NCBI RefSeq assembly: GCF_002068095.1
Contig: NZ_LWIG01000063.1
Coordinates: forward strand, 64,480 to 128,479
Length of the DNA: 64,000 nucleotides
Direction: 5' to 3'
Origin: Bradyrhizobium sacchari
Lineage (GTDB): Bacteria; Pseudomonadota; Alphaproteobacteria; Rhizobiales; Xanthobacteraceae
Under the pieces are notes generated by a model. It worked only from the letters and a program-made list of their open reading frames with translations, had not been told where the DNA came from and searched no databases. Below, piece after piece: positions 31,569-40,873 of this stretch. The translations under genes were made by a program, and so were the position numbers. Within the stretch, counting starts at the first letter, position 1. Each line of letters starts with the position of its first letter.

Positions 31569-32462
31569 ATGGAATTCCTGACGACCAGTGAAGCCGCTGA
31601 CTATCTCCGACTTGGCGAACGCAAGCTCTACGAACTCGTCACCACCGGTGCGATCCCCTGCAGCAAGGTGACCGGTAAGTGGCTCTTTCCTCGGCACGAG
31701 CTCGACCTCTGGGTCTTGTCGGGCCTCGCACGCCCGGCGGGCATGCTGACCACCGAGCCGCCACCGGTCATGGGGGGCAGCCAGGACGAGTTGCTGGACT
31801 GGAGCCTGCGCGAATCCGGCTCCGGCCTTGGATCGATGAGCGAGGGCAGCGCGCGCGGGCTCGAACGGCTGCAGCGCGACGAGGTGATGGCCGTGGCCGT
31901 GCACTTCCACAGCCTGGACGCCACCGGCAATCTTGCCTCCGACGCCAGTGTGACGGCGCTGCAAAACGCTCCGGACCTGCATGACGCGCTGCTGGTGGCG
32001 TTCGTGCGCCGCGAGCAGGGCCTCGTGCTGCCGCCGGGCAATCCGAAACGGCTGCGCAGCCTCGCCGACGTGCTCGCGCTCGGCGCCCGGATGGCGATGC
32101 GACAACAGGGCACGGGCGCGCAGATGCTGCTCGACGCGCTCCTGAAGCGCGTGGACGCCACGGCGCGCGACTTGCGCCGGGTGGAGACGCCGGCCCTCAC
32201 CGGGCCGGATCTCGCGGAAATGGTCCGCGCCGGGCAAGCCGATTGCGGGATCGCGACGCGCGCGGCGGCCCGCTCGGCCGGCCTCGATTTCGTGCCGCTG
32301 GTCTGGGAGAATTTCGACCTTGCGATGCGGCAGCGCAGCTATTTCCGCCCCGCCATGCAGGCCCTGATCCGGTTTCTCAGCGAAAGACGGCTGCGCCAGC
32401 GCGCCGAGGAGCTGACCGGCTACGATCCCTCGCCTGCGGGACAGATCCGCTTCGCGGCCTGA
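31569..32462 (+). CDS. Helix-turn-helix regulator with PBP-like sensor domain
   Basis: The 297-residue protein starts with an excisionase/MerR-like helix-turn-helix (LTTSEAADYLRLGERKLYEL, then KWLFPRHELDLWV; about residues 4-50). The rest is a PBP-like domain (about 80-290) that can be aligned by eye with the C-terminus of the MoeA fusion across the operon: RQQGTGAQMLLDALL beside NRNQGAGTRILIDRLL, and AGLDFVPLVWENFDLAM beside AGLGFIPLAEEHYDFAL. It lacks a signal peptide. It is divergent from the tupA operon and probably controls it in response to tungstate, molybdate or the finished cofactor. ModE is built differently, so this is a separate class of regulator. Confidence 0.88.
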   Translation: MEFLTTSEAADYLRLGERKLYELVTTGAIPCSKVTGKWLFPRHELDLWVLSGLARPAGMLTTEPPPVMGGSQDELLDWSLRESGSGLGSMSEGSARGLERLQRDEVMAVAVHFHSLDATGNLASDASVTALQNAPDLHDALLVAFVRREQGLVLPPGNPKRLRSLADVLALGARMAMRQQGTGAQMLLDALLKRVDATARDLRRVETPALTGPDLAEMVRAGQADCGIATRAAARSAGLDFVPLVWENFDLAMRQRSYFRPAMQALIRFLSERRLRQRAEELTGYDPSPAGQIRFAA

Positions 32463-32565
32463 CATTGACGCCCACCCCTGAATAGTTGCAAAAGAAACCA
32501 ATTCAGCCGGGCCATACCCGGCAAAGGCAACACCGGCCAACGCGCCGGATCAGGGGAGGACAAGC

Positions 32566-33795
32566 GTGTATCCAGCGAGATTTGGACTGCCGGTCGCGGC
32601 CGTCTTTGTAGCGATGTTCTCGGCTGCGACGTTGCTGCCGGGCGCCGCCATGGCGCAGGTGTCCGACGACGTCGTCAAGATCGGCGTGCTCACCGACATG
32701 AACGGCCCGGCCTCCGCGCCGACCGGCCAGGGCTCGGTGACCGCGGCGCAGATGGCGATCGACGATTTCGGCGGCACCGTGCTCGGCAAGCCGATCAGCG
32801 TCGTGATCGGCGACCACCAGCTCAAGGCCGATGTCGGCGGCGCGATCGCGCGGCGCTGGTATGACGTCGACCAGGTCGACCTGATCGTCGACGTGCCGGT
32901 ATCGGCGGTCGGGCTCGCGGTGCAGAACATCGCCAACGAGAAGAAGCGGCTGTTCATCACCCACTCCACCGGCACCGCCGATTTCCATGGCAAGTTCTGC
33001 TCGCCTTACGCGATCCAGTGGGTGTTCGACACCCGCGCGCTCGCGGTCGGCACCGCGGATGCCGTGGTCAAGCGCGGCGGCGACAGCTGGTTCTTCATCA
33101 CCGACGACTACGCCTTCGGCCACTCCCTCGAACGCGACGCCTCCAGCGTCGTCACCGCCAATGGCGGCAAGGTGCTGGGTTCGGTGCGGCCGCCGCTGGC
33201 AACGCCCGATCTCTCCTCCTTCGTGCTGCAGGCGCAGGCCTCCAAGGCCAAGATCATCGGCATTGCCGCCGGTCCCCCCAACAACATGAACGAGATCAAG
33301 ACCGGCTCGGAGTTCGGCGTGTTCAAGGGCGGTCAGCAGATGGCGGCGCTGCTGGCGCTGATCACCGACATCCACGGCCTCGGGCTGCAGGCCGCGCAGG
33401 GGCTGCTGCTGACCACCTCGTTCTACTGGGACATGGACGACAAGACCCGCGAATGGTCGAAGCGCTATTACGCCAAGATGAACAAGATGCCGTCGATGTG
33501 GCAGGCCGGCGTCTATTCCAGCGTGATGCACTATCTCAACGCCATCAAGGAGACCGGCACAGACGACCCGCTCAAGGTCGCGGCAAAAATGCGCGAGAAG
33601 CCGATCGAGGATTTCTTCGCCCGTAACGGCAAACTGCGCGAGGACAATCTGATGGTGCACGACCTCTGGCTGGTGCAGGTGAAAACGCCGGAGGAAAGCA
33701 AATATCCCTGGGACTATTACAAGATCCTCACGACGATCTCCGGCGACAAGGCGTTCGGTCCGCCGGACCCGGCGTGTGCAATGGTGAAGAAGTAA
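32566..33795 (+). CDS. Branched-chain amino-acid-type ABC substrate-binding protein
   Basis: The 409-residue exported protein has a signal peptide ending at AAMAQ and the Leu/Ile/Val-binding fold (DDVVKIGVLTDMNGPASAPTG, then THSTGTADFHG, and FFITDDYAFGHSLE). The GTG at 32566 is preceded by GGGAGGA at a good distance. Family members bind amino acids, aromatic acids or amides for HAAT importers. No permease or ATPase genes are nearby, so it must share a transporter encoded elsewhere or act as a stray receptor. A terminator-like palindrome follows. Confidence 0.9.
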   Translation: MYPARFGLPVAAVFVAMFSAATLLPGAAMAQVSDDVVKIGVLTDMNGPASAPTGQGSVTAAQMAIDDFGGTVLGKPISVVIGDHQLKADVGGAIARRWYDVDQVDLIVDVPVSAVGLAVQNIANEKKRLFITHSTGTADFHGKFCSPYAIQWVFDTRALAVGTADAVVKRGGDSWFFITDDYAFGHSLERDASSVVTANGGKVLGSVRPPLATPDLSSFVLQAQASKAKIIGIAAGPPNNMNEIKTGSEFGVFKGGQQMAALLALITDIHGLGLQAAQGLLLTTSFYWDMDDKTREWSKRYYAKMNKMPSMWQAGVYSSVMHYLNAIKETGTDDPLKVAAKMREKPIEDFFARNGKLREDNLMVHDLWLVQVKTPEESKYPWDYYKILTTISGDKAFGPPDPACAMVKK

Positions 33796-33817
33796 TTATG
33801 TAGCTGCAATGACGGTG

Positions 33818-33965
33818 CACCCTCTCCCCTTGTGGGAGAGGGTGGATTCGCGAAGCGAAGCCGGGTGAGGGGTTGTCTCTGCGAGCTCCTCTCTCGCAGC
33901 TGAAGTCCCGGAGAGAGCCCCCTCATCCGCCGCTTCGCGCCACCTTCTCCCACAAGGGGAGAAGG
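33818..33965. repeat. Large intergenic inverted repeat
   Basis: Each end holds a hairpin made from CTCTCCCCTTGTGGGAGAG or its near reverse complement TTCTCCCACAAGGGGAGAA. Between them are gcgaagcg and gggtgaggggt, mirrored by cccctcatcc and cgcttcgcg. The whole 148 bases can fold as a cruciform. The first hairpin (33822-33840) probably also ends transcription of the upstream gene, and the convergent gene ends on the other side. Confidence 0.85.
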
Positions 33966-33978
33966 AAGTAAGACAGAG

Positions 33979-34944
33979 CTATTTCACCACCCCGATCTCG
34001 CGAAAATATGTCATCACGCCCGGATGGATCAGCTCCACCTTCGGCGCGGCTGCAACCGTGTTCGCGGCTGTGGTCTCGCAGGCCTGCGCGAGCGTCTTGC
34101 AGAAGGTGGCCTCGACGCCATGCAACGTCTTCGCCAGCCGATAAGCGACATCGTCGGGCAGGTCCTCGCGCGTGAGGACAAAGCTCCATGAGCCGAGCGA
34201 GGCGATCGGCTCGGTCTGCTTCGGGTAGCTACCGGCCGGCACGGTGAGCGGTTTCAGGAACGCATGCCTGGCGCGAATGCGCGCGATCTCTTCAGGGCTC
34301 GGCGCGATGAAGCGCGCGCCGGAGGCACTGGATGCCACTGCGGCGAAGCCTGGCCAGCCGATGCCGGCGCCCCAGAGGGCGGCTACGCGGCCGTCCTCGA
34401 CCATCGCGGGGCCGTCGCCGGCGCGGTCGAGATAGATTGCCTTGAAATCCTCGTCCTGCTTGAGGCCGAGGCCATCGAGCACGTAGCGCGCCAGGATCGG
34501 CAGGCCCGAGCCCTTTGCGCCGAACGCCACCGGCTGTCCGACGAGATCGCGAATGGTCCTGTAGGAACTGTCTGCCCGCACCACGAACATGCCGGGGTTG
34601 GAATAGATCGCCGTGAGAATCTTCAAGCGCACCGGCGCGCGGCCGATGCCGGCAAAAGCCTCATAGGCCGGTTCGCCCGCGACCAAAGCGAGATCGAGCT
34701 CGCCTTTCTCCAAGAGCGGGATGTTCTCGTTGCTGCCTTTGGTGTTGCGGGGCGCGATCGTAATGACCGGATCGGCCGCATTCATCACTTCCGCAAAAGC
34801 ATTGCCATAGAGCGGGAAGCCGCCGCCGGGCGTCGCGGTGCCCAAGCTGAGTGTCGTGGTCGGAATGGCGTTGCCTCCGGTTTGAGCGGCGGCGGGGCTT
34901 GCGAGCAGCACCGCGCCGAGAAGGAAAAGAAGAGCGAATCTCAT
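33979..34944 (-). CDS. TAXI-family TRAP solute-binding protein
   Basis: The 321-residue exported protein has a signal peptide ending at SPAAAQ, then the TAXI pattern LSLGTATPGGGFPLYGNAFAEVMN, GELDLALVAGEPAYEAF and GLPILARYVLDGLG. TAXI proteins normally serve a fused TRAP permease for dicarboxylates or amino acids such as glutamate. No permease is adjacent. Length is normal and no frame damage was seen. Confidence 0.9.
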   Translation of the reverse strand: MRFALLFLLGAVLLASPAAAQTGGNAIPTTTLSLGTATPGGGFPLYGNAFAEVMNAADPVITIAPRNTKGSNENIPLLEKGELDLALVAGEPAYEAFAGIGRAPVRLKILTAIYSNPGMFVVRADSSYRTIRDLVGQPVAFGAKGSGLPILARYVLDGLGLKQDEDFKAIYLDRAGDGPAMVEDGRVAALWGAGIGWPGFAAVASSASGARFIAPSPEEIARIRARHAFLKPLTVPAGSYPKQTEPIASLGSWSFVLTREDLPDDVAYRLAKTLHGVEATFCKTLAQACETTAANTVAAAPKVELIHPGVMTYFREIGVVK

Positions 34945-35051
34945 GATGAGTCCCGGCGGGCCTGCGTCAACACCGACTTGCGGCGATGTAGGCAGCGGCC
35001 CGTTTTTGTGAAAGCATGCCCCTCAACGACAATAGAACAATGGGAGGCGTC

Positions 35052-36026
35052 ATGTTGCGAATTTTGCGTAACGGTGTTTTCGGGCTCGCGGTTCTCTCAG
35101 GTCTTCTCGGCGCCTCCCCGCCCGCCAGCGCCGCCTATCCCGACCGTCCCGTGCACTGGCTGATCGGCTTCGCCGCCGGCGGCCCGGTCGACATCGTGGC
35201 GCGCATCATGGCGCAGGCGCTCTCGGATCGGCTCGGCCAGCAATTCATCGTCGAGAACCGCACCGGCTCCGGCGGCAACATCGCAGCTGCCGCTGCGATC
35301 AATTCGCCCGCCGACGGCTACACGCTGCTGTTCGTCGCACCCAACAACGCGATCTCGACCTCGCTGTACAAGAAGCTGCCGTTCGACTTCCTGCGCGACA
35401 CCGTGCCGGTCGCGAGCATCATGCAGCTGACCAACATGCTGGTGGTCTCCAACGCGTTTCCGGCGAAGACGGTCCAGGAGTTCATCGACTATTGCAAGGC
35501 CAATCCCGGCAAGATCTCCTTCGCCTCGTCCGGCAACGGCACCTCGGTGCACATGTCGGCGGAGCTGTTCAAGGCGATGACCAAATGCGACATGATCCAC
35601 GTGCCCTATCGGGGCTCGGCGATCGCCTTCCCCGACATCATCTCCAACAAGGTGCAGCTGATCTTCGACAATCTGCCCTCCGCGCTCGAGCAGTCGCGTG
35701 GCGGCAATGTCCGCGCGCTTGGGGTGACCTCGCCGCAGCGCTGGCCGACCGTGCCCGACGTGCCCGCGATCGCCGAGACCGTGCCGGGCTTCGAATCGGT
35801 CGGCTTCTATGGCATCTCCGCGCCGAAGGGCACCCCCAGCGAGGTGATCGAGATCCTCAACAAGGCCGTCGGCGAAGCGCTGAAGGACCCGAAGGTGATC
35901 GCGCGGCTGACGGAGAACGGCGGTATCCCCAAGCCGATGACGCCGGCCGAGTTCGGCAAGCTGGTCACCGATGAGACCGAGAAGTGGAAGAAGGTGGTGG
36001 AGTTCGCGGGGGTGTCGGTGGACTAA
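35052..36026 (+). CDS. Tripartite tricarboxylate transporter receptor (Bug family)
   Basis: The 324-residue exported protein has a signal peptide ending at SAAYPDRPV, then the Bug pattern LIGFAAGGPVDIVARIMAQ, VENRTGSGGNIAAAA and YKKLPFDFLRD. Bug proteins bind carboxylates such as citrate, tartrate or aromatic acids for TctAB-type carriers. The ATG at 35052 has GGAGG five bases before it and was chosen over ATGs at 35016 and 35040. TctA and TctB genes are absent nearby, which is common for this large receptor family. Confidence 0.92.
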   Translation: MLRILRNGVFGLAVLSGLLGASPPASAAYPDRPVHWLIGFAAGGPVDIVARIMAQALSDRLGQQFIVENRTGSGGNIAAAAAINSPADGYTLLFVAPNNAISTSLYKKLPFDFLRDTVPVASIMQLTNMLVVSNAFPAKTVQEFIDYCKANPGKISFASSGNGTSVHMSAELFKAMTKCDMIHVPYRGSAIAFPDIISNKVQLIFDNLPSALEQSRGGNVRALGVTSPQRWPTVPDVPAIAETVPGFESVGFYGISAPKGTPSEVIEILNKAVGEALKDPKVIARLTENGGIPKPMTPAEFGKLVTDETEKWKKVVEFAGVSVD

Positions 36027-36442
36027 GCCCGGCGGCCCACCGCGACGTCCGCCGCTCGCCGGCAGGACGTTTGCGGGCCGGCAGGCCCTCTCAAAACAAA
36101 GAGTGCGAAAACAACCCCATGCACAGTAGAAGACGTGAGCAATCACAGCGGGTTACGGAGTGCCGAGACGGGCACCGGCCGGATGGCCGTGAGGGCCGTT
36201 TGACTCGTCGGGCAAAACAGTGGCAAAATGCCATTATTCCGAATTCAGCAATCATCTGACGCGCAGCGTTTTCGGCGCGCCTGCGTTCCCTGCGATCACC
36301 ACACGGGCGCCTGATGCCTTTTCCCGACGCGAACCGAGGACCACTTCGCTTTGAAAACGCTTGAGGATTGCACCCCCGCCTCAGGCCCTGTAAACGAACC
36401 GCGCACCGTTGCCGGCCGCGCATCCGCGGCCGTCCCGCGGCG
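36027..36442. other. Intergenic region upstream of the tRNA gene
   Basis: About 415 bases with no credible gene on either strand. It should hold the tRNA promoter. No repeat of the tRNA 3' end was found here. Confidence 0.4.
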
Positions 36443-36518
36443 GGGCCTGTAGCTCAATGGTTAGAGCCGGCCGCTCATAACGGTCTGGTTGCAGGTTCGA
36501 GTCCTGCCGGGCCCACCA
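36443..36518 (+). tRNA. tRNA with CAU anticodon, probably tRNA-Ile2
   Basis: The 76 bases fold as a cloverleaf: acceptor stem GGGCCTG with CGGGCCC (one T-G pair), D stem GCTC/GAGC, anticodon stem GGCCG/CGGTC with loop CTCATAA, T stem GCAGG/CCTGC with loop TTCGAGT, and an encoded ACCA end. The anticodon is CAU (36476-36478). C4-G69 and C5-G68 pairs are those that the lysidine synthetase TilS favours in tRNA-Ile2, while elongator tRNA-Met has other pairs there. The initiator tRNA is excluded because the first pair is G-C. Confidence 0.92.
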
Positions 36519-36699
36519 GTAAATCAGTGGCTCAACTGCATTTTATCCCACAGCCTGTTGCTTGGCGCACCAGAAATGCCTCTATTCGTCGCTCTGAGCC
36601 TCGCCTAAGCCATCCCTAAGATACGAAAGGCCTAAGCGGGTGCTGCATTCCTCACGGCTTCATCCACCTCCACGGGCAGAACCCCTGGCAATCATTCGA

Positions 36700-37971
36700 C
36701 TACAGCATCTTCCTTATCTCGTCGTAAGCGGCGTGGGTCAGCCACATAATTCGGCCATCGACAGGTTGCGGCCAGGACGAAAATTTGGCCATCACAATTT
36801 TGTTCTTTCGGTCTACGAACAGATTTTGCCCGTGCACTCCCATTGCAAACAGAATTTGCGGGTGAGCATCGACGGTGTACCAGCCGCTGCGATAACTCAT
36901 GTTTCGGCTGATCGGTGCGAACGATTCGCCCCACTGACCGGAACTCCACGCCTGGCGGTCACCATCACTAGCAAGACTTGGCGCAATTTGGCTCGAGAAC
37001 ACCTGGCGGCTCTCAAACGTACCATCGAGGGACACGGCCTGACCAAGCCGCGCCAGATCGCGGACTGTGGCGCAGATACCGCCGGCGCTGCGGGGAAAGC
37101 CGTCCCAGTCAAGGGTCAAAGCAGCGTCATCGCCCGCGATCGGCATCCATAGCTTTTCGGAGAGCAAATCCTGCACCTTGCAAGAGGTCGCCCTTTCGAG
37201 CACCCATCCGAGCAGATCTGTGTTTGCCGAATGGTAGAGGAACGCGCCACCGCGCTGCCATGCCGGGCCACGAAGCCGGCTTACGAAGGACTGGAAGCCC
37301 GCCTTACGATCTGAGGGCGGCTCCCATCCCACCGACTGGGCGTAGCTCTTCTCTTGCGCCTCGTCCAGCACGATGGCCACACGCATGTCGAGCAGATCCC
37401 GCGCGGTTACCTCGGCATATGGAGAGTTGGCGACCTCCGGAACATATTTGGTGACCGGCACATCGAGCTTGATTGCTCCCTCCGCCGCCAGGATTTCGGT
37501 CAGCAGGCCCACGATTGCCTTCGACGCAGACATTGCGATGTGACGCGACGTCGGCTCCATGCCATTGCGGTAAGTTTCGTACACTAGTTGTCCGTCGCTC
37601 AGAACGATCATCGCATCGGTGGACGTAGCTGCCAAGAATCTCTCGATGTCGATTGCAGATCCGTTCGGCAGACGAAGCGAAAACGCGTCGATGGTCTTGG
37701 ACGAGCGCGGAAAAGTGGCGCTTGTCGTCCCCGCTGGGATCCGCGCAGTCGCGATCTCGGATGGCAGCCGATGGAAAGCAAAGTGATTCTGCGGCGACTG
37801 CCTCCAGTTCGACAGGTCCGCATTTGGCTTATTTGCGCTAGTTTCCATCGCGATTGCCCTCACATTCGACGGGGTGGCCGGTTTTCGGGGCAGAATGGCC
37901 CCATCCGCTCGGCCGGAAAGTGGAAGCAGGAGGCATGCGCTCCCGGCGATCAGCAACTCTCTGCGGTTCAT
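36700..37971 (-). CDS. Exported serine hydrolase of beta-lactamase/NylB family
   Basis: The 423-residue protein has a Tat-like or Sec signal (MNRRELLIAGSACLLLPLSG) and a class C beta-lactamase fold. The catalytic SxxK is in MSASKAIVG, and the later YHSANTDLLGW gives the YxN-like motif. The stretch VTARDLLDMRVAIVLDEAQ resembles 6-aminohexanoate-dimer hydrolase (NylB) more than true beta-lactamases. It probably cleaves esters or short amides outside the cytoplasm. Its start overlaps the stop of the transporter gene by ATGA, so it is the last gene of a four-gene operon. Confidence 0.88.
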   Translation of the reverse strand: MNRRELLIAGSACLLLPLSGRADGAILPRKPATPSNVRAIAMETSANKPNADLSNWRQSPQNHFAFHRLPSEIATARIPAGTTSATFPRSSKTIDAFSLRLPNGSAIDIERFLAATSTDAMIVLSDGQLVYETYRNGMEPTSRHIAMSASKAIVGLLTEILAAEGAIKLDVPVTKYVPEVANSPYAEVTARDLLDMRVAIVLDEAQEKSYAQSVGWEPPSDRKAGFQSFVSRLRGPAWQRGGAFLYHSANTDLLGWVLERATSCKVQDLLSEKLWMPIAGDDAALTLDWDGFPRSAGGICATVRDLARLGQAVSLDGTFESRQVFSSQIAPSLASDGDRQAWSSGQWGESFAPISRNMSYRSGWYTVDAHPQILFAMGVHGQNLFVDRKNKIVMAKFSSWPQPVDGRIMWLTHAAYDEIRKML

Positions 37972-39278
37972 GGACGCATCTGGGGTGCGAGGGCGAGTTC
38001 GGGCTCATCTTCTGTCTTCTGCGCGACGAAGCGTCGACCGCCCCAGAGAGAGATAGCGCTGATGCAGCCTATACCCATCAGATACAGCGCGATGGGCCAT
38101 GTTGCGCCGGCCCAGGCGAACAAAGCGGCACTGATAGCGGGGCTAAACCCTCCGATCAGGCCCGAGGCAAAATTGTAACTGATCGAAATTCCGCTATATC
38201 GTACCCGCGGCCTGAACAACTCCGACACGTAGGCAGGAAGCACGGCATAGAGCGCGCTCGTGCCGAACAAGGCCATACAAACCGCTGCCGTGACGCCTTC
38301 GAAGGTACCCAGTCGCACCAGAGCAAAGAACGGGAATGCGCCACCGACCGTCATCAGAGCGCCCAAGAGAGCGATCGGCTTACGCCCGAAGCGATCCGAA
38401 AGCAGGGCGAAGATAGGAATGATGATTAGCGTGAAAGCGGATCCGACCAGCACAGCGTTGAGTACTGTCTGCCGGGGAATGCCGACTGACTGCACCGCGT
38501 ATGATACGACGAACAGCGTCTGCACGTAGAATGCCACGACGGTGCTCAGCACGACTCCGGTGCCGATCAGGATCGCGCGCCAATTGTCGCGAAAGACCTC
38601 GGAAACCGGTTGCTTCGCGAGCTCGTTGTTCTCCGCCAAGGCGGCAAATTCAGGCGACTCGACCAACCCGATCCGCATGATCATGCCGACGATCACAAGA
38701 AGCGCACTGGCAAGAAACGGGATGCGCCAGCCCCAGCTTAGAAAACTGTCTTGAGGAAGGGTCGACAACGACGAAAACGTTCCGGTGGACAAGAACAACG
38801 CGATCGGCGATCCCATCTGCGTGAACGAACCGTAGAAGCCCCGCCGCGCAGCCGGCGCATGCTCCACGGACATCAGAACCGCCCCGCCCCATTCACCGCC
38901 AAAGGCGAAGCCCTGCACCGTGCGTAGGATCACCAGCATAATGGGTGCGAGAATGCCGACTTGACTGTAGGTAGGAAGCAAACCGATCAGGAAGGTCGAG
39001 ACACCCATTGTCATCAGCGTAAAGACGAGCATCGACTTCCGGCCGATGCGATCGCCGAAGTGGCCGCAAACCATTCCACCGAGGGGCCGCATGATGGCGC
39101 CGATCGCGAACGTTGCGAAAGACAGCAGCGTACCCACGACCGGATCGTAGGTGGGAAAGAACAGCGTGTTGAACGCGATCGCCGCTGCGGTCGCATAGAT
39201 ATAGAAATCGTAGAGTTCGATGCATGTCCCGATCAGACTGGCAAGCGCAGCTCGACGCGCGATGTTTGGTGACGCCAT
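37968..39278 (-). CDS. MFS metabolite:H+ symporter (MHS family)
   Basis: The 436-residue membrane protein has about twelve helices and MHS-family signatures: IGTCIELYDFYIYATAAAIAFN in helix 1, GHFGDRIGRKSML in loop 2-3, RTVQGFAFGGEWGGAVLM in helix 4, and SDRFGRKPIALLG in loop 8-9. Relatives include the shikimate, alpha-ketoglutarate and proline/betaine symporters. The ATG at 39278 was chosen because the conserved N-terminus begins there. It lies between the amidase and the serine hydrolase and probably imports their substrate or an intermediate. Confidence 0.9.
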   Translation of the reverse strand: MASPNIARRAALASLIGTCIELYDFYIYATAAAIAFNTLFFPTYDPVVGTLLSFATFAIGAIMRPLGGMVCGHFGDRIGRKSMLVFTLMTMGVSTFLIGLLPTYSQVGILAPIMLVILRTVQGFAFGGEWGGAVLMSVEHAPAARRGFYGSFTQMGSPIALFLSTGTFSSLSTLPQDSFLSWGWRIPFLASALLVIVGMIMRIGLVESPEFAALAENNELAKQPVSEVFRDNWRAILIGTGVVLSTVVAFYVQTLFVVSYAVQSVGIPRQTVLNAVLVGSAFTLIIIPIFALLSDRFGRKPIALLGALMTVGGAFPFFALVRLGTFEGVTAAVCMALFGTSALYAVLPAYVSELFRPRVRYSGISISYNFASGLIGGFSPAISAALFAWAGATWPIALYLMGIGCISAISLWGGRRFVAQKTEDEPELALAPQMRP

Positions 39279-39319
39279 ATTGAAAACACCCCCTTCAAAT
39301 GCCGATTTGCCCCGAGAGA

Positions 39320-40819
39320 TCAGCGACAGGCCTCGAATGCGGCCGCGGCTCTGTAGATCGAGGATTCCTGAAAGTGCCTGCCAACCAGCATCATGCCGAT
39401 CGGCAGGCCATCGCTTTCCCCGCACGGCACCGATAGGGCCGGATGGCCCGAGCAGTTGAACTGCATCGTGTTGGCAAGCGGCACCCCGGACAAACGGATC
39501 AATTCCGAAAGAGGCGTATCTGCCGCAGGAATGGGGCCGGCTTTCATCGGAGTCGTCGGCATCAATAGAAGGTCGTACTTGCAAAGCACCTCGTCGTAGG
39601 CGGACCGAAGTCTTCGATTCAGATTTTGAGCGCGCGCGTAATAGAGGCCGCCGTACTTGCGTGAAAGATGGTGCCCTGTCAGCATGGACAGCTTCAGCGA
39701 TGGCGGCAGTTCGTCTGCACGTTCACGCCAATGCGAGTGGGCCTGGAGCAGGCTTGTCACGTACAATCCGCGCCAACCGGTGCCGAACGCATTGCCCTTC
39801 ATGAGAGTGTTCGTGCCGCCCTCGCCAGCTATCGCCCGCCAGATCGTCCGGCCGGTCGCATGCATCGGGATCGAGACCTCCTCGACGACTGCGCCTTGTC
39901 GGCTGAAGGCGTCGCTCGCCGCGAGGACGGCGGCGTCGACGTCGGGCTCCGAGACGAGTAGACCAAAGCCTTCGCGAACGAGTGCGATTCTCATCCCCTC
40001 CACGCGGGCAGAAGGGGCGGCGAGATAGTCGTCCGACGTACCGGCACATTGGCGCGGATCGAGCCCGTCCGGGCCTTGGAGCACTTGCAGCAGCAGCGCA
40101 TTATCGGCGACGTTGCGCGTCATCGGGCCGACGTGATCGAGCGTCGGCTCGATCGGCATGATGCCCGTATATGGCACGAGACCATGGGTCGGTTTCATGC
40201 CGACGATTCCGCAGAAGGACGCGGGTGCGCGGATCGAACCTCCCTGGTCGCAGCCGATTGCAAGGTCGGCTTCGCCACCGGCGATTGCGGCGGCACATCC
40301 CGACGAAGAGCCTCCTGCGCTATAGCCCCGCCGGTGGGGGTTGTGCGTCGGTCCGGTCGCATTGGTGTGACTGCAGGCCGAAAAGCAGAAGAACTCGCAA
40401 TTGGCTTTGCCAAGAATGGTACCGCCAGCATCAAGGACTCTGGTCACTACCGTGGCGTCGCAATCGGGCACATACCCTTCGAGGGTCGACGAGCCGTTCA
40501 TCATGGGAACGCCGGCCAGGCAAATATTGTCCTTCAACGCGACAGTTCGGCCCGAGAGCAGCCCTGTGGCTGCGCCCCTGATCTCCGACTTTACGTACCA
40601 GGCATGATGAGGATCTTCGCTGTCATCCGGCCTATGGCCGGGAGAGCGGGGATATTGCGGCGACACGCCAATTTCCGCGGGCTCATCGTCGAACAGATTC
40701 AGCACTTCGAGATTGCTGGAAAGCATGCCGTAAAAGGTCTCGCGCTCGTCCGCACGCAGCGAAAGGCCGAGTTCGGACGCCAGCTGGTCGAATTCCTCGT
40801 AGGTCGGCTTCAGGCTCAT
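39320..40819 (-). CDS. Amidase signature enzyme
   Basis: The 499-residue protein carries the amidase signature with its Ser-cisSer-Lys triad: the lysine in VALKDNICLAG, and the serines in the segment SAGGSSSGCAAAIAGGEADL. Then follow GCDQGGSIRAPASFCGIVG and the family end GHPALSVPCG. Enzymes of this family hydrolyse aryl or alkyl amides, including indoleacetamide and cyclic amide dimers. The ATG at 40819 fits family N-termini; a GTG at 40858 would add 13 residues. No signal peptide is visible. Confidence 0.9.
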   Translation of the reverse strand: MSLKPTYEEFDQLASELGLSLRADERETFYGMLSSNLEVLNLFDDEPAEIGVSPQYPRSPGHRPDDSEDPHHAWYVKSEIRGAATGLLSGRTVALKDNICLAGVPMMNGSSTLEGYVPDCDATVVTRVLDAGGTILGKANCEFFCFSACSHTNATGPTHNPHRRGYSAGGSSSGCAAAIAGGEADLAIGCDQGGSIRAPASFCGIVGMKPTHGLVPYTGIMPIEPTLDHVGPMTRNVADNALLLQVLQGPDGLDPRQCAGTSDDYLAAPSARVEGMRIALVREGFGLLVSEPDVDAAVLAASDAFSRQGAVVEEVSIPMHATGRTIWRAIAGEGGTNTLMKGNAFGTGWRGLYVTSLLQAHSHWRERADELPPSLKLSMLTGHHLSRKYGGLYYARAQNLNRRLRSAYDEVLCKYDLLLMPTTPMKAGPIPAADTPLSELIRLSGVPLANTMQFNCSGHPALSVPCGESDGLPIGMMLVGRHFQESSIYRAAAAFEACR

Positions 40820-40873
40820 GTCTGGCAAAATTCCGGCAGGAGGTGAATTGGATTCCACGACGAGGAGCTCGGT

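Noticed and set aside
36443..36518. Initiator or elongator tRNA-Met
   Set aside because: The first pair is G-C, which excludes the initiator, and C4-G69/C5-G68 fit tRNA-Ile2; elongator Met remains a lesser possibility.
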